A DNA stretch of 64,000 nucleotides from Pseudofrankia coriaricola (GTDB lineage: Bacteria; Actinomycetota; Actinomycetes; Frankiales; Frankiaceae), in contig NZ_MBLO01000236.1 in assembly GCF_001854805.1 (NCBI RefSeq), positions 19,838-83,837 of the forward strand, read 5' to 3'. Made by a program: the position numbers and the translations under genes. The notes beneath the pieces were generated by a model. It was not told the origin of the DNA, did no database searches, and saw nothing but the letters and a program-made list of their open reading frames with translations. Position 1 is the stretch's first letter. Every line of letters begins with the position of its first letter. Below, in pieces: positions 17,610 through 26,515 of this stretch.

Positions 17610-19622
17610 TCACATCGACCGGTAGACCTCGGCGCGGGTACCGCTGACCAGCCTGCGCCGGGCGATCAGCCCGACGCCCGCGCACACCAGCAGGACAATC
17701 AGGACTACCGGGCCTTCCCGCGCGAACCACGACGTCACCTCCGGCTCGCCGACGAAGAGCACCTCGGGATGCGGCACCGACAGAAACGCCCCGGCGGCGC
17801 CGACAGCCATGAGCACCCGGCGGCGCGGCACGCCTCTGGCCATGACCAGCGGGACCATGCCCCAGACGAGGTACCACGGGTAGAGCACCGGCCCGAGCAG
17901 GGCGAGGCTGAGCAGCGCGAGGCCGCAGGTGGCCGGGACGTCCCGGCGGCGAACCGTGATGAGCAGCCAGCCGATCAGCAGCGCGGCCCCGGCCATCCCG
18001 GCGGCGCGGGCGAGGCCGAGAAGGTCGCTGCCCGGCAGCGCGGGGCCCGGTGTGTCGGTCACGATGGCGAGCAGGTTGGCGAGCGCAGACACGGGCGAGT
18101 AGAGACTCAGCCCGTGCGACGGTGTCGACGTGGCACGTACCCAGCCCAGCCCGTCGGGCACGAGCAGCAGCGACAGCACGGTCGCCGTCGCGGCGATCAC
18201 GGCGAGGTCACGGATCATGGCCGTGAGCACCCGCGCCACGGGTCCCCTCGTCGACGGGCCGGGCAGGGCCCAGCGCCGGTCCGTACCGCCGCCGCCGACC
18301 CAGCGCACCGGCGCCGAGGCGGTGATCGCCGCGGCGAGCCGCCGGCCGAGGGCGAGCCCGCGCCCGGCCAGGCTCCCGGTCGCCGTCCGTGTCCTGACGG
18401 GGGCACCCGGCGATGGCCCATCCGCGGGGTTCGGCGCCGATTCCGGCTCTGGCTCCGGCTCCGCCGCGGCGGCCGGGCCGACCGCGAGATCGGCCCAGCG
18501 GCGGGCCAGCAGCACGACCATGATCATTGCGGCCGGCCACTTGGTCAGGGCGGCGGCGGTGAGCAGGGCGAGGCCGAGCCCGACCCGCCCGCGCAGCGCG
18601 GCCAGCAGCCCGGCCGCGGCCAGCGCCATCATCACCGCCTCGAGGTGGACGGCGCCGAGCAGTTCCAGCAGCACGACCGGCCCGCCGACGCCGGCGGCGA
18701 GCGCCCACGGGCGGCGGTGCGCGGGCACCGCGCGGACCAGGCACCAGGCCAGCGCCGCGACCGCGACGGTGGTCACGACCCGCAGCAGGATGACCGACCG
18801 GACGACCCGGCCACCCGTCAGCGCGGTGACCGCGTGGAAGAGCCCCAGGCCGACGGGGCCATACGGCGACGGGGTGTCCTGCCAGATCGGGTCGGCGGCC
18901 AGCGCCGCCGGGTGGCTGCCGAGCAGCGCGGGCCCCGCCGCATAGGGGTCGAGCCCGGCGGAAAGCATCGCCCCCTGGGCCACGTAGCTGTAGACGTCGA
19001 GGCTGAGGATCGGCGGGCCGAACAGCGGCGCGGCCGACCAGCAGCAGATCAGCGCCGCGACGCCGCGCAGGGACAACTCGCCGCGCTGGCTGCGCCGGCA
19101 CGCCCACCACCAGGCGCCGACGAGCAGGGTCGCGCCAAGGAGCAGCACCACCGGCAGCAGCGACGGCTTGTCAGTCGCGACGGGGTCGAGCAGCCCGAAC
19201 CAGGCCGTCGGCGGGCGCACCACGGGGCCGAGCGCGAGGCGCCCGCCGGTGATGACGACGAGGGTGGCACCCAGGGCGCCGACCGCCCCGGCGAGCACGA
19301 GCGCACCGAGGTGCCGCGCCCGGCGCCCACGCGCGCTCGCCCCGTCGCCCCGCGCCCCGCCGGTCGGCGCGCCGTCGCCCCGCGCGCTGTGGGTCGGCGC
19401 GCTGTCGGTCGGCGCGCTGTCGGTCGGCGCGCTGTCGGTCGGCACGCTGTGGGTCGGTGCGCTGTCGGTCGGCGCGCTGCCGGTGACCGTTGGCGCGCTG
19501 CCGGAGCCGATCGGCGCGTCGCCGGTGACAGGCCACGCGCCGTCGGCCCCGGTTCCGCCGGCGTTCGCCACGTCACGGACGTCGCGACCCCTGGTCTGCC
19601 TGTCCGGCCTGGTATCTCCCAT
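17610..19622 (-). CDS. mptB: MptB-like polyprenol-phosphate-mannose-dependent mannosyltransferase
   Basis: This is a 670-residue membrane glycosyltransferase of the GT-C class with roughly 12 or more hydrophobic helices. The catalytic loop region S-L-D-V-Y-S-Y-V-A-Q-G followed by DPYAAGP is the MptB hallmark, and a later loop carries TKWPAAM. Known MptB enzymes elongate the alpha-1,6 mannan core of lipomannan outside the membrane using polyprenyl-phosphomannose. The N-terminal about 100 residues are cytoplasmic and repetitive (S-A-P-T-D units). ATG at 19622 is chosen; an upstream frame to 19736 reaches into the promoter region. A second low-complexity acidic loop (AEPEPEPESAP) separates helices in the middle. 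Confidence 0.82.
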   Translation of the reverse strand: MGDTRPDRQTRGRDVRDVANAGGTGADGAWPVTGDAPIGSGSAPTVTGSAPTDSAPTHSVPTDSAPTDSAPTDSAPTHSARGDGAPTGGARGDGASARGRRARHLGALVLAGAVGALGATLVVITGGRLALGPVVRPPTAWFGLLDPVATDKPSLLPVVLLLGATLLVGAWWWACRRSQRGELSLRGVAALICCWSAAPLFGPPILSLDVYSYVAQGAMLSAGLDPYAAGPALLGSHPAALAADPIWQDTPSPYGPVGLGLFHAVTALTGGRVVRSVILLRVVTTVAVAALAWCLVRAVPAHRRPWALAAGVGGPVVLLELLGAVHLEAVMMALAAAGLLAALRGRVGLGLALLTAAALTKWPAAMIMVVLLARRWADLAVGPAAAAEPEPEPESAPNPADGPSPGAPVRTRTATGSLAGRGLALGRRLAAAITASAPVRWVGGGGTDRRWALPGPSTRGPVARVLTAMIRDLAVIAATATVLSLLLVPDGLGWVRATSTPSHGLSLYSPVSALANLLAIVTDTPGPALPGSDLLGLARAAGMAGAALLIGWLLITVRRRDVPATCGLALLSLALLGPVLYPWYLVWGMVPLVMARGVPRRRVLMAVGAAGAFLSVPHPEVLFVGEPEVTSWFAREGPVVLIVLLVCAGVGLIARRRLVSGTRAEVYRSM
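19381..19485 (-). repeat. 15-bp tandem repeat in the N-terminus of the mannosyltransferase
   Basis: Seven units of a 15-base sequence (plus-strand consensus GGCGCGCTGTCGGTC) lie head to tail, with one to three mismatches each. On the coding strand they encode the pentapeptide unit S-A-P-T-D with variants T-H-S and V-P-T. Because 15 is a multiple of 3, gain or loss of units keeps the frame. Confidence 0.85.
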
Positions 19623-19854
19623 CGCGACGAGAACGCTGCCAGCCATGCCGCACGCCCAGACGGCGCCGGAGCGGACCCGGAATGAACAGACCGGAACCGG
19701 AGAGGTCACCACCATCGTCGACGTGATACCCGTCACCTTGACCGCGAGGCCACGAGCATCGGGTCACAGCTCGACCACGGATCGCGCGAATCTCGCCGCA
19801 CGGGTGAAGCCAGCGACACGGAGCGCGATATCGACGCCCAGTCCCTCCTCTAAC

Positions 19855-19894
19855 CTCGGTGATGGACGTCGAGACTCGGTGATGGACGTCGAGA
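19855..19894. repeat. Perfect 20-bp tandem duplication upstream of the MpaB-type gene
   Basis: CTCGGTGATGGACGTCGAGA occurs twice without a gap (19855 to 19874 and 19875 to 19894), ending 46 bases before the oxygenase start. The 20-base period is close to two helical turns, as expected for tandem activator or repressor sites. This may equally be a recent duplication. Confidence 0.85.
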
Positions 19895-19940
19895 ACTGGT
19901 CGACGCGCCCGCCTGCGCGCAGGGCGAAAGGAGACGCCAC

Positions 19941-21026
19941 GTGACGAGGGCCCCGGCTGCCGCGGGGGACATCCCGGCCCCCAGGGCGGCGCCCGCCACC
20001 GTCATCCCGCCCGGCGACGTGTCATCCGCGTCCGCCGCCGCACTCGCCGCCGCCACGGCCGTCGGCGCGGCGAGCCCCACGGTGGACGTCCTCGACCCGG
20101 CGGTCCTCGACCCGGCTGTCCTCGACCCGGCCATCCCCGGCCCCGCCCGTCCCGGCGCGGCCGACGCCGACGCCGACGCCGACGCGGCCCGTCCCCGCGT
20201 GCTCGGTCCCGATCCGGCCGGTTTCGACGTGCGTGAGTACCTCGACGGCCTCGGTGCGTTCCTCGCCGGTGTCGCGAACGTCGTCATGCAGCTGAGCTGG
20301 GCGCCCGTCGGCCACGGCGTGGTGGAGAGCCGGGTGGCCGGCGGCCGGCTGACCCACCACCCGGTGAAGCGCTTCCGCACCACGCTGACCTACGTCGCCG
20401 TCTCCATGCTCGGCAGCGACGAGGAGCGGGCCCGCTACCGGGACGCGGTCAACGCGGCGCACCGGCAGGTCCGCTCCACCTCGGCGAGCTCCGTCCGCTA
20501 CAACGCGCTGTGGCCGGAACTGCAGCTCTGGGTCGCGGCGTGCATGTACCAGGGCGCGGTCGACGTCCACACCCGGCTGCACGGCCCGATCGAGCCGCCG
20601 GCGGCGGACGCGTTCTACCGGCACGCCGCCCGCTTCGGCACGACCCTGCAGGTGCGCCAGCCGATGTGGCCCACCGACCGGGTCGCGTTCGACCTGTACT
20701 GGGAGGAGGCGCTCGGCCGGGTCGCGATGGACCCGACCGTCCGCGCCTACCTGCACGGCCTGGTGACCGGCCGTGGGATGCGCTGGCCGTTCAGCCTGGG
20801 CCCGCGGCGCCTCGTGGTGTTCGTGACGACCGGTTTCCTGCCGCCCAGGTTCCGCGAGGAGATGGGGCTGGCCTGGTCGGCGGCCGACCAGGCCAGGTTC
20901 GACCGGACGCTGCGCCGGCTAGGCGCCGTCCAGCGCCGCCTGCCCCGGTTCGCCCGCCTCTTCCCCTACAACGTGCTGCTCCTGGACATGCGCCTGCGCC
21001 GCCGGCTTGGCCAGCGGCTGGTCTGA
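19941..21026 (+). CDS. MpaB-type oxygenase family protein (DUF2236)
   Basis: The 361-residue protein has the DUF2236/MpaB fold, a heme-b or latex-clearing-protein-related oxygenase superfamily, mostly helical. Family-like residues include HHPVKRFRTTLTYVAVSMLG with conserved Arg/His, the central RSTSASSVRYNALWPELQLWV, and the C-terminal GPRRLVVFVTTGFLPPRFREEMG. The first 95 residues are a low-complexity leader containing 15-bp and 6-bp repeats (L-D-P-A-V and A-D units). The GTG start has AAAGGAGA 7 bases upstream. Substrate unknown. It is transcribed away from the mannosyltransferase. Confidence 0.85.
   Translation: MTRAPAAAGDIPAPRAAPATVIPPGDVSSASAAALAAATAVGAASPTVDVLDPAVLDPAVLDPAIPGPARPGAADADADADAARPRVLGPDPAGFDVREYLDGLGAFLAGVANVVMQLSWAPVGHGVVESRVAGGRLTHHPVKRFRTTLTYVAVSMLGSDEERARYRDAVNAAHRQVRSTSASSVRYNALWPELQLWVAACMYQGAVDVHTRLHGPIEPPAADAFYRHAARFGTTLQVRQPMWPTDRVAFDLYWEEALGRVAMDPTVRAYLHGLVTGRGMRWPFSLGPRRLVVFVTTGFLPPRFREEMGLAWSAADQARFDRTLRRLGAVQRRLPRFARLFPYNVLLLDMRLRRRLGQRLV
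20088..20132 (+). repeat. 15-bp tandem repeat (three units) in the MpaB-type leader
   Basis: Three units of GTCCTCGACCCGGCN encode V-L-D-P-A three times. A 6-base GCCGAC run follows at about 20162 to 20185. Both keep the frame. Confidence 0.85.
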
Positions 21027-21082
21027 CTGCCCCAGCCGCTGGCCGTTCGCCGCATGGCCGTTCAGCTACGCCGCGGAGCCGC

Positions 21083-22675
21083 TCAGCCCGCGTGGACGGG
21101 GGCGCCGGCGGCGGCCACGTCCGACTTCCGCGCCTTGACCAGGATCACGACGGTGACCAGCGCGGCCGCCATCAGCACGGCGCTCCAGAGGAATGCCGTG
21201 GTGTAGCCCTCGATCTGGGACTGCGCCTGCGCGGCCGGGCCGATGCCGTGGCTGCCCAGGTAGTTCGTCACGACGGTCGCGTAGACGGTGTTGAGCAGCG
21301 CGATGCCGAGCGAGCCACCGACCTGCTGGGTCGTGTTGACCAGGGCGCTCGCGACGCCGGCGTCGTGGTCCGCCACGCCGATCAGCGACAGGCTCGACAT
21401 CGGGACGAACGCCATGCCCATGCCGAGGCTGATCAGGAGCTCCGCCGGCAGGACGTGGGAGGCGTAGCCGGTGTGCAGCCCGACCTGGGTGAGCAGCAGC
21501 AGGCCGACCACCGCCATCACGCCGCCCACGACCATGGGCGACTTCGGGCCGACGCGCGGCAGCAGCTGGCTCGCGATGGCCGCCCCGAAGATGATCCCAC
21601 CGCTGAACGGCAGGAAGGCGAACCCGCTGCGCAGCGCGCTGTAGCCGAGCGTCTGCTGGAAGTAGAACGTCATGAACAGGAACATCGCCAGCAGCGCCGC
21701 GCCGAAGAACAGCGACGCGAGGAAGGAGCCGCCGCGGTTGCGCTCGAGCACGACCCGCATCGGCAGCAGCGGCTTCGCCGTGCGCAGCTCGATCACGACG
21801 AACGCCGCGCACAGCACGACCGCCGCCACCAGCAGGGAGACGGTCACCGCCGAGCCCCAGCCGTCGTCGGCCGCCTTGGTGAACCCGTACACCAGGGCGA
21901 CCAGGCCGAGGGTGATCGTCGTCGCGCCCGGGATGTCGTAGCTCGGCTTGCCCTCGGCGCGGCTCTCGCGCACGACCGAGATCGCGGCGACGGCCGTGAC
22001 CACCGCGATCGGGACGTTGACGAACAGGCACCAGCGCCAGGAGGTGTACTCGGTGAGCAGGCCGCCGACGATCAGGCCGATCGCGGCGCCGCCGCCGGAG
22101 ATGCCGCCGTAGACGCCGAACGCGCGGGCGCGCTCCTTGCCGTCGGTGAACGTCACCGTGATGAGCGAGAGCGCGGCCGGCGCGAGCACCGCTGCGCAGG
22201 CGCCCTGCAGGGCGCGGGCGGCGAACAGCATCGCCGCGTTCGGGGCGAACCCGCCGAGCGCGGAGGCGGCGGCGAAGCCGAACAGGCCCCAGATGAAGGC
22301 CCGCTTGCGCCCGGCGAAGTCGGCGATCCGCCCGCCGAGCAGCAGCAGGCCGCCGAAGGCGAGCGTGTAGGCGGTCATGACCCACTGCCGGTTGGCGGTG
22401 GAGATGTCCAGCGCGGCCTGCGCGTGCGGGAGCGCGAGCGTCACGATCGAGCCGTCGAGCACGACCATGAGCTGGGCGACGGCGATGACGGCGAGCGCGA
22501 TCCAGCGGCGTGGGTCGGGCTCGCCGGCCGCCCCATGGGCGGACGCCTCGGCGACCGGCGCCGCGGCGGCGGTGACCGCCGCGGCCGCAGCGGCGGGCTG
22601 GGCCGGGATCACCGGCGCGCCGGTCCTCTGATCGCCGCCGTCGCCCGACGATGTGACGTCGGTGGTTGTGGTCAC
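21083..22675 (-). CDS. MFS drug efflux transporter, DHA2 family (14 segments)
   Basis: A 530-residue proton-coupled exporter with about 14 membrane helices. Helix 1 is IALAVIAVAQLMVVLDGSIV, with the D-x-S-I-V pattern of the DHA2/EmrB subfamily; motif A is GGRIADFAGRKRAF; motif C-like glycines lie in GGISGGGAAIGLIVGG. The N-terminal 55 residues are soluble and Ala-rich. The GTG at 22675 with GGAG upstream is chosen over a longer frame to 22786. A MarR gene is transcribed divergently, which makes it the likely regulator. A 56-base gap separates its end from the convergent MpaB-type gene. Confidence 0.92.
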   Translation of the reverse strand: MTTTTDVTSSGDGGDQRTGAPVIPAQPAAAAAAVTAAAAPVAEASAHGAAGEPDPRRWIALAVIAVAQLMVVLDGSIVTLALPHAQAALDISTANRQWVMTAYTLAFGGLLLLGGRIADFAGRKRAFIWGLFGFAAASALGGFAPNAAMLFAARALQGACAAVLAPAALSLITVTFTDGKERARAFGVYGGISGGGAAIGLIVGGLLTEYTSWRWCLFVNVPIAVVTAVAAISVVRESRAEGKPSYDIPGATTITLGLVALVYGFTKAADDGWGSAVTVSLLVAAVVLCAAFVVIELRTAKPLLPMRVVLERNRGGSFLASLFFGAALLAMFLFMTFYFQQTLGYSALRSGFAFLPFSGGIIFGAAIASQLLPRVGPKSPMVVGGVMAVVGLLLLTQVGLHTGYASHVLPAELLISLGMGMAFVPMSSLSLIGVADHDAGVASALVNTTQQVGGSLGIALLNTVYATVVTNYLGSHGIGPAAQAQSQIEGYTTAFLWSAVLMAAALVTVVILVKARKSDVAAAGAPVHAG

Positions 22676-22997
22676 TGTGTCTCCGTGTCTTCTGGAGAGG
22701 GCTCCGGAGGCGCGAGGGAGAGCATCGTCGCGTCTTCTCGGCCGGGGGCGAAGGTCTTCTCCTGCGGACCGGGGTGTCTCCGGCACGCGGGGCTGCCCGG
22801 GTGGGGCCGTCTCGAGCGAGGTCCGCGGTCGCGCGGCCCTCCCGTGAACACGCCGCCCGCGTCGGCCTGGGTGGCCGGGCGTTCGGCGCGCGGCAGGGGA
22901 CTGGAATGCCGCCGTGGACGTCGGTGGTTGGCAGTGGTCGGAGCGAACGCCCGGCTACGGGCCGCCAGTGGGTCAGACCGACGGTAGTTCGCTTCCA

Positions 22998-23049
22998 GAT
23001 AGTACGGCATCGAACAGAGCTGGCATCAAACTATCGTGATCAACTACAC
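22998..23049 (+). promoter_or_regulatory. Divergent control region, MarR-type operator candidate and promoter
   Basis: The 380-base gap between the efflux pump and the MarR gene is less GC-rich near the MarR start. GATAGT (22998) and ACTATC (23030) form an inverted pair, and ATCAAACTA and ATCAACTAC form a direct pair just after. TACACT at 23044 resembles a -10 box and ends 7 bases before the ATG at 23057, so the MarR mRNA may be leaderless. Confidence 0.4.
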
Positions 23050-23056
23050 TCACGTC

Positions 23057-23722
23057 ATGAAGGCCCGCACCCACGGCGCCGACGCGGGCACGCGCACCGA
23101 CGACGCCCCGCTCACCGGCTACGGCCCGGACACCAGCGCCATGGCCAGCACCGACATGGCCTCCCTGGACGACGTGCCGGAGCCCGAGGACTTCTGCATC
23201 GCCCCGGAAGGCGCCGCACCAGAGGTTGGACCGGACCAGGTCGACGAATTCATCGAAGCCTGGCGCCTGGAACGCCCGGACCTCGACCTCGGCACCCTCG
23301 GCGCCCTCGGCTGCTTCGCCCGGATGAAGTGGCTGACCAAGAACCTCGCGGCGATGGCCGAGCAGGTCATGCGCCGGCACGGGCTGAACGCCGGCGAGTT
23401 CGACGTGCTCGCGGCGCTGCGCCGTTCCGGACCGCGGTGCACGCTCATCCCGTCGCAGTTGTCGGCGCTGCTGATGATGTCACGCGCCGGCATGACCAAC
23501 CGGCTGGACCGGCTGGAGGCGGCGGGCCTGGTCGAGCGGGCCCTGGACCCCGCCGACCGGCGCAGCTTCCGGGTCCGGCTCACCGACAAGGGCCGCGCCG
23601 TCATCGACGCGGCGGTCACCGAACACGCCCAGCTCGTCAACCGGTTGGACGCGGTGCTCTCCCCCGACCAGCGCGCCAGCCTCGACGAGGCCCTGCGGGC
23701 GCTGCTACGCGCCTTCCCGTAG
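23057..23722 (+). CDS. MarR-family transcriptional regulator with N-terminal extension
   Basis: A 221-residue protein with a winged-helix MarR domain at about 80 to 220. It contains GLNAGEFDVLAALRRSG, the recognition helix region LLMMSRAGMTNRLDRLEAAGLV, and the wing LDPADRRSFRVRLTDKGR, all typical. The first about 60 residues are an acidic low-complexity extension not usual for the family; internal Mets at about 29 and 34 could be the true start. It is divergent from the DHA2 pump and 9 bases upstream of an SDR, so it probably controls both. Confidence 0.9.
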   Translation: MKARTHGADAGTRTDDAPLTGYGPDTSAMASTDMASLDDVPEPEDFCIAPEGAAPEVGPDQVDEFIEAWRLERPDLDLGTLGALGCFARMKWLTKNLAAMAEQVMRRHGLNAGEFDVLAALRRSGPRCTLIPSQLSALLMMSRAGMTNRLDRLEAAGLVERALDPADRRSFRVRLTDKGRAVIDAAVTEHAQLVNRLDAVLSPDQRASLDEALRALLRAFP

Positions 23723-23731
23723 GTTCGGGCG

Positions 23732-24499
23732 ATGGCGGAACGGCTGGACGGCACGGTGGCGCTCGTGACCGGCGCGAGCAGCGGCATCGGCGAGGCGGCG
23801 GCGCGCGAGCTCGCCCGCCAGGGCGCGGCCGTGGCGCTCGTGGCCCGCCGCGGGGACCGGCTGGACGCCCTCGCCGCCGAGATCGCCGACGCCGGCGGCA
23901 GCGCGCTCGCGCTGGTGACCGACATCACCGACCAGGCACGGGCGATCGCCGCCGTCGAACGGACCGTCTCCGAGCTCGGCCGGCTCGACACGGTGGTCAA
24001 CAACGCCGGCGTGATGCTGCTCGGCCCCGCCGTCGGCGCGCCCGTCGAGGAGTGGGACCGGATGGTCCGGCTGAACGTGCAGGGCCTGCTCTACGTCGCC
24101 CACGCCGCGCTGCCGCACCTGATCGAGGCGGCCGAGAGCGAGCCGCGGCGGGTCGCCGACCTGGTCAACATCAGCTCGGTCGCGGGCCGCCGCGCCACGG
24201 CGTTCTCGGGGGTCTACAACCTGACCAAACATGGCGTGAACGCCTTCACCGAGGCACTACGCCAGGAGGTCACCGAACGGCACGTGCGGGTGTCGGTCGT
24301 CGAGCCGGGCGCCGTCGGGACCGAGCTCACCGACCATCTCCGCCCGGAGATCCGCGAGACCGCCCGACAGCGGTTCGCGGACGTCGAGATGCTGCACGCC
24401 CAGGACATCGCCGACGCGATCGCCTACATCGTCACCAGCCCGCGCCGCGTCGCCGTCAACGAGATCCTCATCCGCCCCACCAACCAGCCCGGCCCCTGA
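23732..24499 (+). CDS. Short-chain dehydrogenase/reductase (classical SDR)
   Basis: A 255-residue Rossmann-fold oxidoreductase. The cofactor motif TGASSGIG (about 14 to 21), the NNAG motif near 90, the catalytic Ser in ISSVAG and the Y-x-x-x-K motif in YNLTKHG are all present, followed by the EPGAVGTELTDH loop. An Arg pair after the second strand (VARRGDR) suggests NADP(H) preference. It lies 9 bases after the MarR gene in the same direction. Substrate unknown. The start ATG has no strong ribosome site, consistent with coupling to marR. Confidence 0.9.
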   Translation: MAERLDGTVALVTGASSGIGEAAARELARQGAAVALVARRGDRLDALAAEIADAGGSALALVTDITDQARAIAAVERTVSELGRLDTVVNNAGVMLLGPAVGAPVEEWDRMVRLNVQGLLYVAHAALPHLIEAAESEPRRVADLVNISSVAGRRATAFSGVYNLTKHGVNAFTEALRQEVTERHVRVSVVEPGAVGTELTDHLRPEIRETARQRFADVEMLHAQDIADAIAYIVTSPRRVAVNEILIRPTNQPGP

Positions 24500-24562
24500 C
24501 ACGCCCCGAGCCCGGCGGTAAAGGCATGGGTAGGTCGACAGATCACGTGGTGGCCCGTGGGA

Positions 24563-25591
24563 TCAGGTGGTCGCCCGGGGAATCGAGTGGTGGCTCGGGG
24601 GATCGACCGGTGGGCCGATGTCCCTCGTCGTCTCGGGGTCGAACGGCGCCGGCTCGTCGTCACCGGCCGCGTCGACGTCGCCGTCGGGCCCGAGGCCATC
24701 AGAGTCGAGGTCGTCAGGGTCGGAGCCGTCGGACTCGGGGTTGGCGGGGTGGGCGTAGCCTTCCTGGACCAGCCTGAGCGTCAGGTCGTCGACGGCCTCC
24801 TGCCCGCCAGCGAGGCGGACGAGGCGGCGACGCAGGTCGTCGACGCTCGGTCGCGCGTCCGGGTCGACGGCGATCATCGCCGCGAGGGCCTTGACCAGCT
24901 CCTCCGGGACGCCGGACAGGTTCGGCGGGTTGTAGGGGTCGACGATGGCCGCGAGCAGCGCGGACGCGGCCCGGTCCGGGTAGAGGATGTGCCCGCTGGC
25001 CGCGTACACCAGCGTCGCGCCCAGCGCGTAGACGTCAGCCGCCGTCGTGTCGTCCCGGCCGGCCACCTGCTCGGGCGCCCGGTAGGCCGGCCCGAACGGC
25101 TCGGCCAGCACGGCGAGCCCGGCGTCGACGGCCTTCGGCCCGTCCGGACCGAGGATGACGTTGCGCGGCTTGAGGTCGCGGTGCAGCGATCCGGCTTCAT
25201 GGAGCTCGCTCAGCGCGTCCGCCAGCATGACTCCGAGGGCGGCGGTCAGCGGCGCGTCCAGTGGGCCCTCGCGCAGCACGTGCTCACCCAGCGTGCGCCC
25301 CGGGACGTACTCAGTCGCGAGCCAGGGCGGGTCGCCGTGCAGGTCCGCGTTGTCGAGCCGGGCGGCACGCGGGCCCGTGACCCGGTAGAGCGCCCGGACC
25401 TCGCCGGCCAGCCGCCAGCGGGCGTCGTCGCTCGCCAGCAGGGCCTGGTTGATCACCCTGAGCGCGACACGCTTCCCGGACGCCGACCTGGCGAGATAGA
25501 CCCGCCCCGTCCCGCCGACGCCAAGCCGCGCGTCGAGCCGATACCGGCCAACCGTCTCCGGGTCGGACGGCAGCAGCGGCTGCGCCACCAT
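24563..25591 (-). CDS. Ser/Thr protein kinase-like protein with substituted VAIK lysine
   Basis: A 342-residue cytosolic kinase-fold protein with no membrane helix. The glycine loop is GVGGTGRV (24 to 31). The position of the ATP-anchoring lysine reads V-A-L-R, so the Lys is Arg at about residue 45. The catalytic loop HRDLKPRN is intact (137 to 144), and the magnesium motif reads D-A-G instead of D-F-G (156 to 158). The APE region and subdomain XI follow. The last 60 residues are an acidic Asp/Pro tail. The start is set at the ATG preceded by GGAGGAG, though the adjacent GTG is also possible. It may be a weak kinase or a pseudokinase. Confidence 0.85.
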   Translation of the reverse strand: MVAQPLLPSDPETVGRYRLDARLGVGGTGRVYLARSASGKRVALRVINQALLASDDARWRLAGEVRALYRVTGPRAARLDNADLHGDPPWLATEYVPGRTLGEHVLREGPLDAPLTAALGVMLADALSELHEAGSLHRDLKPRNVILGPDGPKAVDAGLAVLAEPFGPAYRAPEQVAGRDDTTAADVYALGATLVYAASGHILYPDRAASALLAAIVDPYNPPNLSGVPEELVKALAAMIAVDPDARPSVDDLRRRLVRLAGGQEAVDDLTLRLVQEGYAHPANPESDGSDPDDLDSDGLGPDGDVDAAGDDEPAPFDPETTRDIGPPVDPPSHHSIPRATT

Positions 25592-25949
25592 CTCCTCCGC
25601 CACCGCGGCCCACCGGACCGCCGGACCGCCATGCCAATGATCTGCGCCCCCCACCATGCCACGGACCCCCGGACGAAGCCGCAAAAAGGGTGCCAAAGAC
25701 GCCCATGATTACCCGACCTCGCCGCCCGCACCACCACCGCCGCCCGCCAACTACCGGCACATCCCAATCCCGGCCAACGCCACACCCACCAATGTCGACC
25801 ACCCATGATCACCCGTGATCACCGCGAACGTGTCCTGGCGGTTGTGACATCGCCGAATCCACGGCCACGACGACACGTTGGCGACGGTCAACGTGCCGGG
25901 ACGACACGGCGCGCAACGTGCCAGGACGGCACAGTGTGCCGGGACGGCG
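25592..25949. other. Intergenic region with short imperfect repeats
   Basis: This region lies between the kinase-like gene and the DUF1272 gene. At about 25889 to 25950 three imperfect copies of CGTGCCGGGACGRCRC follow one another, abutting the DUF1272 stop. The rest carries no recognisable gene; antisense frames overlap the kinase start. Confidence 0.4.
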
Positions 25950-26258
25950 CTAGCGGTGCGCCGGCCGGATGTGCGCAAGCCGGTCTGACAGGGCCGCGAT
26001 CTCCTCGGCGGAGTACGACAGGTGGACCCTGGTCGTGGACGCCGGACGTGTGGCCAGCGACAGGCCTGGGCGCCACTCGCCGACCGGCCGGATCGGGCGC
26101 GGCGTGAAACCGCCACCGCAGTTCGGGCACACGTCGCACAGCCTGCCGACGCAGTCCGCGCAGAACGTGCACTCGTAGCTGCAGATCATCGCGTCCTGGG
26201 CGCCAGCCGGCAGGTCCTTGTCGCAGTACTCGCAGTTCGGGCGCAGTTCGAGTGCCAT
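25950..26258 (-). CDS. DUF1272 zinc-ribbon protein
   Basis: A 102-residue protein whose first 55 residues match DUF1272: MALELRPNCEYCDKDLPAGA, then C-S-Y-E-C-T-F-C-x2-C and C-D-V-C-P-N-C-G-G. About nine Cys in CxxC-type pairs indicate one or two zinc sites. The C-terminal 45 residues are unrelated, Arg/Ser-rich with an amphipathic end. The ATG at 26258 matches the family start; longer frames upstream are Ala/Arg noise. It is divergent from the DJ-1/PfpI gene. Function unknown, possibly nucleic-acid or protein binding. Confidence 0.85.
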   Translation of the reverse strand: MALELRPNCEYCDKDLPAGAQDAMICSYECTFCADCVGRLCDVCPNCGGGFTPRPIRPVGEWRPGLSLATRPASTTRVHLSYSAEEIAALSDRLAHIRPAHR

Positions 26259-26515
26259 CAACCAATTCTCACCGACACCCTGACGGTCGCCAAAGCCGCC
26301 AGACCCACTCGACGTGGACGCCCTCCTCGTCCTCGCTCCCACCATCGCCGCCGCCAGCGCCAGCCACCACCGCCAGCACCAGCCCTGACAGCCGGCCGCG
26401 CCGCCGCCGGCCAGCCGCGCCCGTGCACACATAAGGGCACGGGACAACGGAAATTCCGCCGGAGACCGTCGCGATCCCGACTGTCACCCCCCGGCCGGGC
26501 GACGACGCTGGAGAC

